From: JAOUEA01 sp963810915 | GTDB taxonomy: Bacteria > Actinomycetota > UBA4738 > HRBIN12 | DNA length: 64,000 nucleotides | Assembly (NCBI GenBank): GCA_963810915.1 | Contig: CAWEPH010000014.1 | Coordinates: forward strand, 30,807-94,806 | Reading direction: 5' to 3' | In this document: piece by piece, positions 28,152-38,083 of the stretch | Numbering within the stretch: position 1 is the stretch's first letter | How the letters are laid out: the number at the start of each line of letters is the position of its first letter | Notes under the pieces: model-generated | The model's input: the letters and a program-made list of their open reading frames with translations, nothing else | The model's database searches: none | Told to the model about the DNA's origin: nothing | Translations under genes and position numbers: made by a program

Positions 28152-30752
28152 CTAGCCCGTGTTCTGCAGACCCTGCGGCCACACCGCTGATCGTCGCCTG
28201 CACCAGACGGTCCGTGCGCCCTCCCGCGGTGCTCGTTCAGGAACCGCAGCTGCAGGAAGGAGAGCGCGTCGACGTACGGGTTGCGGAGCTCGATCGCGCG
28301 CTGCAGCTCGGGCTTGCAGTCGAGGAGGCGCCCGTGCCCGGCCACCGCGAGCACCAGGTCGCTGGTGCGCGCGAACTCGTCGCGGATGGCCCGCGCCAGG
28401 TCGTCGCGCTCCCCGCGCGCGAGGTACGCCTCGGCGATGTCCGCATCGGCCTTCGCGAGCGACAGCTCGGCGTTCTCGATCAGCGCGGTGAAGAAGGGCC
28501 AGTCGCGGAACATCCGGCGCAGCCGGGCGAGCCCCTCCGCGCTCGGCGGCGACCGCGGCCAGTCCCGTCCCGAGCCCGAACCATCCCGGTAGGTTCACGC
28601 GGCTCTGCGCCCACGCGAACACCCACGGGATCGCGCGAAGGTCGTCGAGGTCGTGGGCGTCGTCGGCAGACCGCGCGACGGGCCGCGACCCGATGGGCAG
28701 CGCGGCGAGCCCGTCGATCGGGGTGACGCGTCGGAAGAACCCGACGAAGCCCGGGAGCTCGCACGAGCTCGGTGTAGGCCGCCTGGGACGCCTCCGCCAT
28801 CACGTCGATCTCGCCGCCGAACGGGACGGCCGGATCATCGACGTCGCCCTGCCGGTCGACGCGGAGCACCGCGTTCGTGAGCTGCTCGAGGTGGCGCTCG
28901 GCGATCGCGGCGTTGCCGTACCGCGCGAAGGCCACCTCGCCCTGCTCCGTGACCTGGAAGCGGCCTCGCACCGACCCGGGAGGCTGGCCGAGGATCGCGC
29001 GGTTGGTGGGCCCGCCGCCGCGCCCGAGCGCGCCGCCGCGTCCGTGGAAGATCGTGAGCCCCAGTCCGCGCGCGCGCGCCCAGGCCGCGAGCGCCGCCTG
29101 GGCTCGATACAGCTCGAGGTTGGCGGCGAGCATGCCGACCTCCTTGGCCGAGTCCGAGTAGCCGACCATCACGTCGAGGACGATCCCCGTGGCGGGCGAG
29201 GCGTCGCCGCACCCCGGGCATCGCGAGCCACCCGTCGAGGATCCGCGGCGCGGTCGCGAGCTCGCGACGCGTCTCGAACAGCGGCACCGCGCGCACGTCC
29301 GGCGGGATGTCCGGCGCGGCCAGGCGCGCGAGCCGGGGCACCGCCTCGAGATCGTCGGGGCTGCGCGTGAAGCTCACGATCACGCGGTGACAGGCCGCGC
29401 CACCCGAACCGGTCCTGGATCCGACGGATCGCGCGGAACGTGGCGGCCACCTCCGCGGAGGCGGGCGAAACGGCGCCGTCGCCCCGGAGCTCGTCCACGG
29501 CCGCGCGCAGCACGTCTGCGTGCTGACGGACATCCATGGAGGCGAGGTGGAACCCGAACGTCTCCACCTGCCAGCGCAGGTGCTGCAGGTCGCCCCACGC
29601 GAGCGGCGCAGCGCCCCCTTCGTCCAGCGACCGCTGCAGGACGTCGAGATCGGCGGCCAGCTCGTCGGGGCTCGAGAAGCCCGAAGGCGCGCCGGTCCGG
29701 GTGGCCGCCAGGCGGTGCGCCGCCAGCCCGAGCTTGCGGCGATGCGGCGCATCCGGGAGCTTCCGCTCCAACTCCGCGGCCACGTCCGGCAGCCGGGCCG
29801 CGTCGCGCCGAAGCGCTGCCCGCAGCGTCCGGCTCGGCGGGACGTCGCGATCGGAGACCGAGAGCGTGCGCGCGATGCGCCGGGCCGCCGCCTCGAGCCC
29901 GCGCAGGACGTGGTCCGACGCGATCGCGACGGCGGCCTCCGTGACCTCGGCGGTGACCGACGGGTTGCCGTCGCGGTCCCCGCCCACCCAGGTGCCCCAC
30001 CGCAGGAACGGCTGGAAGGGCGGGCGGCGCCGTCCGGCACCGTCGGGGTCGAGCGCGCGATCCATCTCGCGGTAGACGAGGGGCAGCGTCGTGAACAGGG
30101 TGTGGTCGAAGAGGGCGAGGATCGCCCGCACCTCGTCGAGCGGCTCCGGTCGATGGCGTCGGATCGGATCGGTGAGCCACAGCCCGGTGATCTCTTCCGC
30201 GAGCCTCCTGTCGACCTCGCGCTCCTCGGCCCGATCGAGCTCCGCGCGCTCCCGGGCGCCCAGAAGATCCCCGATCCGCCAGAGGTGCTCGACCACGGCG
30301 CGGCGCTTCGCCTCGGTGGGGTGCGCGGTGAGGACGGGCATGATCAGGAGCCCCTCGAGGGCATCCGGCGTCAGGTCCGTCAGGGCGGCGAGCGAGTCCT
30401 CCAGCGGGCGTGCGCCCCTGCTGCGGGACCGCAGTGTGCGTACCCGGTGCCGCTCCTCGGCCACGTTCACGAGTTGGAAGTAGGCGGTGAACGCCCGGAT
30501 CACGTCCTCGGCGCGTGCCCGGTCGAACCCGTCGACGATCGCGATCACCCGCCGCCGGCCCGCCGCCGAAGGCCGCTGCCTGAGCCCGATCGCGGCCTTC
30601 CGGAGGCGCTCGACGTCATCGAGCAGGCCGGCGCCCCCGTGTGCGGCGACGGCGTCGCCGAGCAGGGTCGTGAGCAGACGGACGTCGCGCCGCAGCGGAT
30701 CGGGTAGCGGCCGCTCCCGGCGGCCGGTCGGTGCGGCCGCGGGTGCGGTCAC
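28152..30752 (-). CDS. ppc: Phosphoenolpyruvate carboxylase, frameshifted
   Basis: About 866 residues when the frames are joined, normal for the family. It makes oxaloacetate from PEP and bicarbonate; in the serine cycle this fixes one CO2 per turn. The catalytic His (H144) sits in L-T-A-H-P-T-E-A. W-V-G-G-D-R-D-G-N-P, G-Y-S-D-S-A-K, F-H-G-R-G-G-A-L-G-R-G-G-G-P and the Q-N-T-G C-terminus are all present. The first 460 residues are in one frame; breaks fall near 29390, 29205, 28755, 28640, 28540 and 28215. The GTG start at 30752 is eight bases past the hprA stop, so the two are co-transcribed. The number of breaks within conserved sequence points to sequencing error. Confidence 0.86.
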
Positions 30753-30759
30753 GGCTGGC

Positions 30760-31746
30760 TCACCCCTTGAACGCGTCTGGGTTCAACAGCGTAGGCGGCC
30801 TGACGCCATCGAGCGCCGCGAACACGTTCTCCACGGTGAGGGCACCCATCGCGTTGCGGGTGTCGACGGTGGCCGATCCGAGGTGCGGGATCACGACGGC
30901 GTTCTCGAGCGCGAGCAGACGCGGCTCGACCTCCGGCTCCCGCTCGAACACGTCGAGCCCGGCCGCGAAGATCTCGCCGGACGCGAGCGCGTCGGCCAGG
31001 GCGGCCTCGTCCACTACGGGCCCACGCGAGGTGTTCACCAGCACCGCGGTCGGCTTCATCTTCGCGAACGCCTCGGCGTCGAACAGATGCCGGGTCTCCT
31101 CGGTGAGGTTCGTGTGGATCGAGACGAAGTCCGCCTCGGCGAGGAGCTCGTCCAGCTCCCGGCGCTCCGCGCCGGTCTCGGCCTCGACGTCCGGTGGGAG
31201 TTGGAACGCGTCCGCGTAGAGCACCCTCATGCCGAAGCCCTTCGCGCGGCGCGCCACGGCCTGACCGATCCTGCCGAACCCCACGATGCCGATCGTCTTG
31301 TGATGCACGTCCTGGCCGAGCATCATCAGCGGCCCCCAGATCCACGGTCTCCCGGCCCGCAGGAGCCGCTCGCCCTCGCCGAGGCGTCGCGCGGCCGCCA
31401 TCAGCAACGCGAAGGCCGTGTCCGCGGTCGTCTCGGTGAGGACGTCGGGCGTGTTGGTCGCCAACACGCCGGCGGTGGTGCACGCCGCGACGTCGATGTT
31501 GTCGAAGCCCACCGCATGGTTGGCGACGATCTTGAGCTGCGGGCCCGCGGCGGCCAGGAACTCGGCGTCCACCCGCTCGGTGAGCATCGTGATGATCGCG
31601 TCCCGGCCTCGGACGACCGCCAGGAGTTCCTCGCGCGGGATACCGAACTCGTTCTCGTGCACGGTTACGTCGCAGCGCTCCCGGAGCTGCGCCAGGGGCC
31701 CGTCCATGATGGGGCGGGTGACCAGGACATCGGCTCGTTCACTCAT
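30760..31746 (-). CDS. hprA: D-2-hydroxyacid dehydrogenase, probable hydroxypyruvate/glyoxylate reductase
   Basis: A 328-residue NAD(P)-dependent dehydrogenase, intact. The Rossmann motif G-F-G-R-I-G spans 156-161; the catalytic set is R241 (N-T-S-R-G-P), E270 and H288 (P-H-L-G-S-A-T). An Asp at 179 after the second beta strand favours NADH. Members reduce hydroxypyruvate or glyoxylate, or oxidise 3-phosphoglycerate; the length (no ACT domain) and position before ppc and sgaA favour hydroxypyruvate reductase of the serine cycle. ATG at 31746 has GAGGAGA upstream. First gene of the minus-strand cluster; CATACT at 31782-31787 may be its -10 box. Confidence 0.83.
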   Translation of the reverse strand: MSERADVLVTRPIMDGPLAQLRERCDVTVHENEFGIPREELLAVVRGRDAIITMLTERVDAEFLAAAGPQLKIVANHAVGFDNIDVAACTTAGVLATNTPDVLTETTADTAFALLMAAARRLGEGERLLRAGRPWIWGPLMMLGQDVHHKTIGIVGFGRIGQAVARRAKGFGMRVLYADAFQLPPDVEAETGAERRELDELLAEADFVSIHTNLTEETRHLFDAEAFAKMKPTAVLVNTSRGPVVDEAALADALASGEIFAAGLDVFEREPEVEPRLLALENAVVIPHLGSATVDTRNAMGALTVENVFAALDGVRPPTLLNPDAFKG

Positions 31747-31850
31747 GGCGGTTCTCCTCGCATCCGGATCGGGAGGCTCGGAGTATGCGCGACCGAGACC
31801 GCCGGGTGGTAGTCGCGCGTGGGAAGGCGATCGTGTGCGAGCATCGAGCG

Positions 31851-32375
31851 ATGACCGCGTTCACCATCCGCACGGAGCGCCTCACGCTTCGGCCTCTGCG
31901 CCTGGACGATGCGACGGCGCTGAACGCGATCCAAGCCGACCCGGACCACATGCGCCTGTGGCCCCATCCGTTCTCGATGGAGGAGACGCTCGCGTGGATC
32001 GAGACGATGCAGGACCGCTACGAGCGCGACGGCTTCGCGTTGTGGGCGGTGGAGGACGCGTCGACGGGGGCGTTCCTCGGCAACGTGGGCCCGTGCATGC
32101 AGCACGTCGACGGCGTGGACGAGGTGGAGCTCGGGTGGTCGATCACCCCGGCTCGGGCGCGGCAAGGGATCGCCACCGAGGCCGGGGCCGCCTCCCGCGA
32201 CTGGGTCTTCGCGACGCTCGACGTCGACCACGTGATCTCGCTGATCATGCCCGAGAACCTCCCGTCGCGCGGCGTCGCCGAGAACCTCGGCATGACGGTG
32301 TGGAAGGACGTCGTATGGGGGAGCCTCGATCCGCGGCGCCATCACGTGTACCGGCTGGACCGGCCTCCGGCGTGA
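31851..32375 (+). CDS. GNAT N-acetyltransferase, RimJ/RimL type
   Basis: A 174-residue acetyltransferase. It starts T-E-R-L-T-L-R-P-L-R-L-D-D-A, the usual opening of RimJ/RimL-type enzymes. Further on are E-L-G-W-S-I-T-P-A-R-A-R-Q-G-I-A-T-E-A, the acetyl-CoA pyrophosphate loop (R/Q-x-x-G-x-A), and I-M-P-E-N-L-P-S-R-G-V-A-E-N-L-G-M near the end. It acetylates an amine, either a protein N-terminus or a small molecule; the target is unknown. The ATG at 31851 begins the conserved domain. It is divergent from hprA and convergent with the cyclophilin gene. Confidence 0.85.
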   Translation: MTAFTIRTERLTLRPLRLDDATALNAIQADPDHMRLWPHPFSMEETLAWIETMQDRYERDGFALWAVEDASTGAFLGNVGPCMQHVDGVDEVELGWSITPARARQGIATEAGAASRDWVFATLDVDHVISLIMPENLPSRGVAENLGMTVWKDVVWGSLDPRRHHVYRLDRPPA

Positions 32376-32384
32376 AGGAGCCAA

Positions 32385-32894
32385 CTAGTCGGTGACGTCG
32401 ATCCGTTCGATCACGACGTCGTCGGCCGGACGGTCCTGGGCCCCCGTCGGCACCCGCGAGATCGCCTCCACGACGTCGTAGCCGTCCGTCACCTGGCCGA
32501 AGATCGTGTGTCGCCCGTTGAGGTGCGGCGTCTCCGTCACCGTAACGAAGAACTGCGAGCCGTTGGTGCCGGGGCCCGCGTTCGCCATCGCGAGGCGCCC
32601 GACCTGGTTGAAGGAGGGGCCGTCGGGCGGGCATTCGTCCTCGAACTGGTAGCCGGGCCCGCCGGTGCCGGTGCCGGTGGGGTCGCCGCCCTGGATCATG
32701 AACCCGTCGATGACCCGATGGAAGATCGTGCCTGCGTAGAGCGGCTCGCTCTTCGTTTCGCCGTCGCGTGGATCGCGCCACTCGCCGGCTCCGGTAGCCA
32801 GATCCACGAAGTTCTGCACGGTCTTGGGCGCGTGCTCCGGCATCAGCTGCGCGGTGAACGAGCCCTTGTTGGTCACGAAGGTGGCGGTGGTCAC
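32385..32894 (-). CDS. Peptidyl-prolyl cis-trans isomerase, cyclophilin type
   Basis: A 169-residue cytoplasmic cyclophilin with no signal peptide. Landmarks are F-H-R-V-I-D-G-F-M-I-Q-G-G-D (catalytic Arg in F-H-R), G-S-Q-F-F-V-T, N-G-R-H-T-I-F-G-Q-V and the C-terminal V-I-E-R-I. It speeds proline isomerisation during protein folding. The start is a GTG at 32894 with GGAAGGA upstream; TAGACT on the minus strand near 32932-32937 could be the -10 box. It lies 61 bases downstream of the antiporter gene on the same strand. Confidence 0.93.
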   Translation of the reverse strand: MTTATFVTNKGSFTAQLMPEHAPKTVQNFVDLATGAGEWRDPRDGETKSEPLYAGTIFHRVIDGFMIQGGDPTGTGTGGPGYQFEDECPPDGPSFNQVGRLAMANAGPGTNGSQFFVTVTETPHLNGRHTIFGQVTDGYDVVEAISRVPTGAQDRPADDVVIERIDVTD

Positions 32895-32955
32895 GACGCG
32901 ATCCTTCCAGGTGGACGACGGACGTCCCGAGTCTACCGGGCTCGTGGTGAGGGCC

Positions 32956-34248
32956 TCATCGGAGCGGCTTGCCGGCCCGCACGACGGCGCCCAGCCACGA
33001 CCCCGCCGCCAACGACGTCAGGATCGCGAGCAGCACCAGGCATGCGTAGAGGTTCTGGTCGATGATCCCGGCCCCCAGCGCCACCGACGCCAGCACGATG
33101 CCCGGCCCGCCACGCGCGTTGAGCGCGGCCGCGAGGTTGCGCGCGCCGGCCGCCGACTCGCCCGCGAGCCGCGCGCCCACCCATACGCTCGCGTACTTCG
33201 CCGCGCACGCCACGGCCAGGAACAGGACGAAGAAGAGCGGGCTGAAGGAGCGCACGAGGTCGAGCCGCAGCCCCACCATCGCGAAGTACAGCGGGATGAA
33301 GAAGGCGAAGGAGAACGTGCGGATCGTCTCGCGCGCCTCGACCACCCGTTCCCCCGAGGACGCGCCCACCACGATCCCGGCCACGAATGCGCCGAAGAGG
33401 GGCACGACGCCGAGCAGCACCGCGATGACGGTGAGCCCCAGCATGAAGACCAGCTGGAATCCGATCTGGCTCCCCTTGCGCACGAGGTTGTAGCGGAACC
33501 GGAGCGTGCGCCGGTACAGGGGCGGTCCGAGCCAGAGCGCCAGGCCGAGGAACGCCAGCGTGGCCACGACGTGGAAGACCACGCTCGCGGTGGAGCCAGG
33601 GCGGATGCCGAGCACCGCCGGCACGCCGATCTGATCCCCGGAGCTGGCTGCTACCAAGCCGAGAGCGATCGCGAGCACGACGTAGACGAGCACGTCCTCG
33701 AGCACGGCCACCGCCAGGACGATCCGGGCGAACGCCGTCTCGAGGATGCCGAGGTCGAACATGATCCTGGAGATCACCGGGATGCTCGTCACCGCGATGG
33801 CCAGCACGAAGACCAGCACGAACGCGGTGTGGTTCTCCGCCGTCCCCAGCCCGTAGCCCGCCGGGAGGAGTGCGGCGAAGCCCAGGCCCACGAGGGCCGG
33901 AAGGGCCACGCCCGCCAGGGTGACGGCACCGACCGTGCGGCGTTCGTCGCTGTTGAACGAGGACCGCATCTCCGTGCCGGCGCCGAACATCAGCAGCAAG
34001 AGGCCCAGCTGCGAGAGGGCGTCCAGCACCACGGGGACGGCGCCGGTGGTGGGGAAGAGGTGCGCCTCGACCCCCGGTGCGATGGCGCCGAGGACGGTCG
34101 GGCCCAGGATCAGACCGCCCACGATCTCCCCGATCACGCGGGGCTGCTTCCATCGCGCGAAGAGGTAGCCGCCGCTGTGCGCGGCGGCCAGCAGCAGCGT
34201 GAGCGCCAGCAGGAACCGGGCCAGGTCGCCGGCGGAGAGCGTCGTCAT
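32956..34248 (-). CDS. Cation:proton antiporter, CPA2/Kef type, without regulatory domain
   Basis: A 430-residue membrane protein with roughly 12 transmembrane helices. P-R-V-I-G-E-I-V-G-G-L-I-L-G-P-T is the N-terminal signature of KefB/NapA-type antiporters; L-L-L-L-M-F-G-A-G-T-E-M and A-V-T-S-I-P-V-I-S-R-I follow. The helix with A-V-L-E-D-V-L carries the acidic ion-binding residue. It exchanges Na+ or K+ for protons. It ends after the membrane domain, so it has no RCK/TrkA-N domain. ATG at 34248. The histidine phosphatase gene upstream is 59 bases away on the same strand. Confidence 0.87.
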   Translation of the reverse strand: MTTLSAGDLARFLLALTLLLAAAHSGGYLFARWKQPRVIGEIVGGLILGPTVLGAIAPGVEAHLFPTTGAVPVVLDALSQLGLLLLMFGAGTEMRSSFNSDERRTVGAVTLAGVALPALVGLGFAALLPAGYGLGTAENHTAFVLVFVLAIAVTSIPVISRIMFDLGILETAFARIVLAVAVLEDVLVYVVLAIALGLVAASSGDQIGVPAVLGIRPGSTASVVFHVVATLAFLGLALWLGPPLYRRTLRFRYNLVRKGSQIGFQLVFMLGLTVIAVLLGVVPLFGAFVAGIVVGASSGERVVEARETIRTFSFAFFIPLYFAMVGLRLDLVRSFSPLFFVLFLAVACAAKYASVWVGARLAGESAAGARNLAAALNARGGPGIVLASVALGAGIIDQNLYACLVLLAILTSLAAGSWLGAVVRAGKPLR

Positions 34249-34307
34249 GCGGGGTCCTTAATCCGGTCGCGGACGCGTCGGCCCCGACATCGGGGCGTGA
34301 TGGGCGC

Positions 34308-34982
34308 TCAGTCGACGTCGTCGCCGGCCGGCATGGCCACGAGGCGGATCTCCCCGTTCTCCACCTCGAACTTGGTGAGGGATCCACGTCCGACGGGGAT
34401 GCGCCACTCCTCGCCGTCGAGGTTCAACAGCTTGGCCGCCACGAGGCGGATCATCACGGCGTGCGTGACCCCGGCCACGCGCTCGCCCTTGTGGCGCTCG
34501 CCGATCAGCTGCACCGCCTCGATCATGCGGGCCTGTGCGTCGGTGAGCCGCTCGCCGTTGGGACAGATCGCCTGTCCGGGTGCCGTCTTGTAGCGCTTGA
34601 ACATCTCGGGGTCGTACATCGCGGCTTCCTCGGAGGTCATGCCCTCCCACGCCCCGTAGTCGAGGTTGATCAGGCCGTGGAGGATCCGCACGTCCGGGAT
34701 CCGGCACTCGTCGGCGATGACCTGCGCCGTGTTGATCGTGCGCCGCAGCGGCCCCGCGTACACGGCGATGAGCCCCATCGGCGAAAGCGCGCGCGCGGCC
34801 TCGACCGCGTCGGCCCACCCCTGGGCGTCGAGCGGCACGTCGCGGCGCCCCCGGTAGCGGTTCTGGACGTTGAGCGTCGTCGTGCCGTGGCGGATCAGGT
34901 AGAGCTCCGCCACGTTCTCGCGAACGGCGGGGATCTCCTCGTCGGGGGAAGGTGCGCTCATCGTCTCGGGCGATACTGCCAT
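34308..34982 (-). CDS. Histidine phosphatase family protein (phosphoglycerate mutase-like)
   Basis: A 224-residue phosphatase of the branch-2-free PGAM type. The phosphohistidine motif L-I-R-H-G-T-T is at about 36-42, with N-V-Q-N-R-Y-R-G next, D-Y-G-A-W-E-G-M in the middle and V-T-H-A-V-M-I-R containing the second His. AGGAGG stands nine bases before the ATG at 34982. The family covers 2,3-bisphosphoglycerate-dependent mutases, alpha-ribazole phosphatase (CobC), and broad phosphatases; sequence alone does not decide. Given the corrinoid system elsewhere in the window, a CobC role is conceivable but not supported by neighbours. Confidence 0.85.
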   Translation of the reverse strand: MAVSPETMSAPSPDEEIPAVRENVAELYLIRHGTTTLNVQNRYRGRRDVPLDAQGWADAVEAARALSPMGLIAVYAGPLRRTINTAQVIADECRIPDVRILHGLINLDYGAWEGMTSEEAAMYDPEMFKRYKTAPGQAICPNGERLTDAQARMIEAVQLIGERHKGERVAGVTHAVMIRLVAAKLLNLDGEEWRIPVGRGSLTKFEVENGEIRLVAMPAGDDVD

Positions 34983-35278
34983 CGGGGGGAACCTCCTGCG
35001 CGCTCGTGTGGACGCCGGCGGGGGAACGCGCCCCGCGCGCGGGTCTGCCTGGCCGATGAACGTACGACACGGTTCGAACCAGGGTCAATACGAGCCAGGG
35101 GAGTCCCGCCGTTCGGGGACGCAGGTTAGGTCGGAAGGCCTACGCCGAGCGCGATCGTGTGCGTTGGATGGAAAGACGGCGACAGGGGGTCCGCCGGGCC
35201 GTTTCGTCCGATATCATGGGCGACCGTAGCCCGCAGCCCCCCGGTATCCCGCGGGCGATGCGACGTCAGGAGCACGAG

Positions 35279-36968
35279 TTGTCTGAACCCACCACCCGGA
35301 TCCTAGACCTGAGCGATTACTGGAACATGATCCGGGCGAGGAAGCTCATCGTCGTGGTCACGGCGATCGTGGTGGCGGCCCTCTGCGCCGCCTTCGTCCT
35401 CCTCAAGCCGAAGCAGTACTTCGCGCAGGCGAAGGTCGTGGTATCGCCGTTGATCAACCCCGCGGTGACCCCCGTCCCGGGCAGTACGGCCAACACCCTC
35501 CAGCCGGACATGGCGACCGAGGCCGAGATCGTCCGATCGATCCCGATCGCCACGTCGGTGAAGGAAACGCTGTCCTTGACGCAGTCCCCCGACCAGCTCG
35601 TGAAGAGCGTCTCAGCGAACGTGATCCGCGACACGACGGTCATGACGATCGGATTCACGTCGAGTGAGCCCAAGGTGGCCGCGGATGCGGCGAATGCGTT
35701 CGCCGACGCGTACCTCACGGCGCGCGGAGAAACGGTGCAGAAGCAGGTGACCGAAGCCCTCGGCCCGCTCATCTCTCAGCGCGACGACCTCGAGACCAAG
35801 TTCGAGGAGACGCAGAACGCGATCGCGCGCACCACCGACCCTGGCCGAGTTGGCGACCCTCAGGCAGAAGGCAGCCGACCTCTCCGCGCAGATCACCACC
35901 TTCAGCACGAAGATCGTCGACCTGCAGTCCCAGGGCAGCGTCTCCCAGGGAGGAGACGTCGTCCAGCAGGCTCTCACGCCCTCCTCGCCCGTCGGGCCCA
36001 ACCTGCCGCTGGCGATCGCGCTGGGCCTCGTGATCGGCGCCGTGCTGGGGTCGGGCATCGCCATCATCCGCGGCCTCCGCGAGAACAAGGTCGGCGGGCG
36101 CGACGAGCTGGCGACGCACCTATCGGCGCCGGTGATGGCCGTGATCCCGAAGGTCGAGGGCTGGGACCGCGCGGAGAGGGCCGAGCTCGTGACGCGCGAG
36201 GAGCCAGGGGCGCCCGCGTCCGAGGCCTACCGCACGCTCGCCACCAACATCCGGTTCTTCCGTTCGCAGACGCCCTTGCGCGTGTTGGTCGTGAGTAGCG
36301 CGATGCCTGCGGAGGGCAAGAGCGCCACCGCCGCGAACCTGGCGGTGATCCTGGCCGAGACCGGGCTGCGCACCGTCCTCGTCGACGCGGACCTCCGCCG
36401 ACCGCGGGCGTCGCGGTTCATCGGCGTGACGGACGGGCCCGGCCTGCGCGAGGCGCTCGAGGGAAGCCGGGACCTCGTGGACGTGATCCAGGCCACGGAG
36501 ATCGAGAACCTGTGGATCGTGGGGGCCGGCGCGGTGCCGCAGGACCCGGTCTCCCTCTTGGCAGGCCCGAACGCGGACGCCGTCTTCGACGGCCTGCGTC
36601 GCGTGGCTGACATCGTGGTCTGCGACGCGCCGCCCGTCCTGCCGGTCGCCGACGCCTCCGTCCTGGCCGAGGAGAGCGACGCCGTGCTCTTCGTGCACGA
36701 CCCCGGCATCTCCAACCGCACGGCCCTGGAGGACGCGGTCCGTCAGCTGCGCACGGCGGGCGGCTCCATCATCGGGGGCGTCTACAACAATGTCAGCGCC
36801 GCCCAACGCAATTACCTGGGCTACGCGAGCTACGACCAGTACTACGGCCCCGACCGGGTCCGCAAGGTAAGGGTGGTCGAGGTTCCCGCACAGCCGGGAG
36901 TGGGCGAGCAGAACGGCCGGGCGTCCAGCCAGAGCCAAGCCTCGAGCGCCCAGAGCAAGCGGACCTAG
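35279..36968 (+). CDS. Wzz chain-length domain plus BY-kinase (polysaccharide tyrosine autokinase), frameshifted once
   Basis: About 560 residues. An N-terminal Wzz domain begins L-D-L-S-D-Y-W-N-M-I-R-A-R-K with a transmembrane helix near residues 20-42, and a second helix precedes the kinase. The kinase has Walker A-like S-A-M-P-A-E-G-K-S-A-T, a Walker A' V-D-A-D-L-R-R-P and D-A-P-P-V-L. The C-terminal region holds six tyrosines within about 30 residues (Y-N-N-V, N-Y-L-G-Y, Y-D-Q-Y-Y), the usual autophosphorylation cluster. One frame break near 35840. A TTG at 35279 has AGGAG six bases upstream; an in-frame ATG at 35258 has none. It controls export and length of a surface polysaccharide and heads that locus. 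Confidence 0.87.
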
Positions 36969-36974
36969 CCGCGC

Positions 36975-37955
36975 TCAGTGGCAGGCCACGCGCCCGTCGT
37001 CCTGGAAGATCGGTTGTTCCGCCGCGGACTTCCACGAGTAGGTCAACCCCCGAGGGTCGAGCGTGAGCTGAAGGGCACCGTACGAGGTGTCTTGTGCGGC
37101 TGCCAGGTGCTTGGGCCTCGGCTCGGGGCCGAACGGCATGAGGCGACGCCCTCCCGTGCCCACCACGAATTCCGTGATCCCGTCCGGTGCTCGGCGACCG
37201 TCGATGTCCTGCGGTGCCCATCGCTCATAGTTGTGTGCGTTGGCGCTGAGGACCACGTCAACACCTCCGGCGCTGAGGAGCCCCCACAGCGGCGTGATGA
37301 CGGGGTTGGGGCCCTTGGGCGCGCCGTCCTTGTCCCACCAGCTCACCCAAAGGAATCGTGGATCGTGGAGGTACGCCAGCGTGCACGGGTAGAGGTCGTT
37401 GGGATGGGATGCGAGATCGCTTCGCAGCCACTCGTACTGAGGCCCATCGGGGGCGCAGCCGTCGACGTCGTGGCAATCGCGGGAGTTGAGCGAGATGACG
37501 TGCCACGAGCCGATGTTGAACGAGTAGTACCCGCCGGGCGGTCCCGCCGCAGCACCGAACCGCGCCAGGTAGGCGGAGGGGTCCGGCTCCCAGTCGCTGT
37601 CTCCGGGCGACGGGCTTGTGACGCTCGAGAGGCTCCCGAAGTATCGGTCGTAGTTCGCGTAGTCGGGAGGCCCCGAGTACGAGTACTGGAGGTCACCGAG
37701 GGCGAGGAATCGATCCGGGGCGAGCGAGGTCACGAGCTGACCCACCAGGTCGTACTGGCATCTGCGCCCCGGGTCCGCCGCCATCGGCGGCTCGACGCAC
37801 GCGATGTCGCCGGTGGCCACCACGACGAACCGCCGTGTCGAGCCCTCCACGTCCGACCCGCGCCCGATGAGCGAGCAGGTCGTGCCCACGAACATCACGC
37901 AGATCGCGAGCACCACGATGCCGCGCCCCTGCGCCGCGCGATTCGTGGACCTCAC
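36975..37955 (-). CDS. Secreted/anchored metallophosphoesterase (calcineurin-like)
   Basis: A 326-residue protein. A GTG at 37955 with AAAGGGG upstream gives a short N-terminus with a hydrophobic helix at about 13-30, a signal peptide or anchor. Metal-binding blocks are V-V-A-T-G-D-I-A-C, L-A-L-G-D-L-Q-Y and L-S-A-N-A-H-N-Y-E-R, in the order of calcineurin-type phosphoesterases, close to the purple acid phosphatase-like secreted group. A related gene occurs at 47145. The C-terminus lies 6 bases from the convergent end of the BY-kinase gene. Extracellular phosphomonoesterase or diesterase activity is inferred; substrate unknown. Confidence 0.8.
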   Translation of the reverse strand: MRSTNRAAQGRGIVVLAICVMFVGTTCSLIGRGSDVEGSTRRFVVVATGDIACVEPPMAADPGRRCQYDLVGQLVTSLAPDRFLALGDLQYSYSGPPDYANYDRYFGSLSSVTSPSPGDSDWEPDPSAYLARFGAAAGPPGGYYSFNIGSWHVISLNSRDCHDVDGCAPDGPQYEWLRSDLASHPNDLYPCTLAYLHDPRFLWVSWWDKDGAPKGPNPVITPLWGLLSAGGVDVVLSANAHNYERWAPQDIDGRRAPDGITEFVVGTGGRRLMPFGPEPRPKHLAAAQDTSYGALQLTLDPRGLTYSWKSAAEQPIFQDDGRVACH

Positions 37956-38083
37956 CAGACCCCTTTCGGCACCGCGCTCCGGCCGTCGCTCGCGCGGCCC
38001 ACAGGCTACCCGACCGCCTCGGGTACGGCGGGGAGCCCTGCTACCCTGAGCCGGACCGGCGATCTCCGAACAGGACGCACCGC

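Noticed and set aside
32956..34248. KefB/KefC potassium efflux system
   Set aside because: The membrane domain matches the superfamily but the RCK/TrkA-N domain and a KefF/G partner are absent, so no Kef name was given.
34308..34982. Phosphoglycerate mutase as part of the serine cycle
   Set aside because: It is on the far side of unrelated genes and the family is mostly broad phosphatases; the cycle needs enolase and glycerate kinase rather than this enzyme.
35071..35080. GGTTCGAACC, resembling a tRNA T-loop
   Set aside because: The flanking five-base arms do not pair and no anticodon, D-arm or acceptor stem could be drawn; it is only a short palindrome upstream of the BY-kinase gene.
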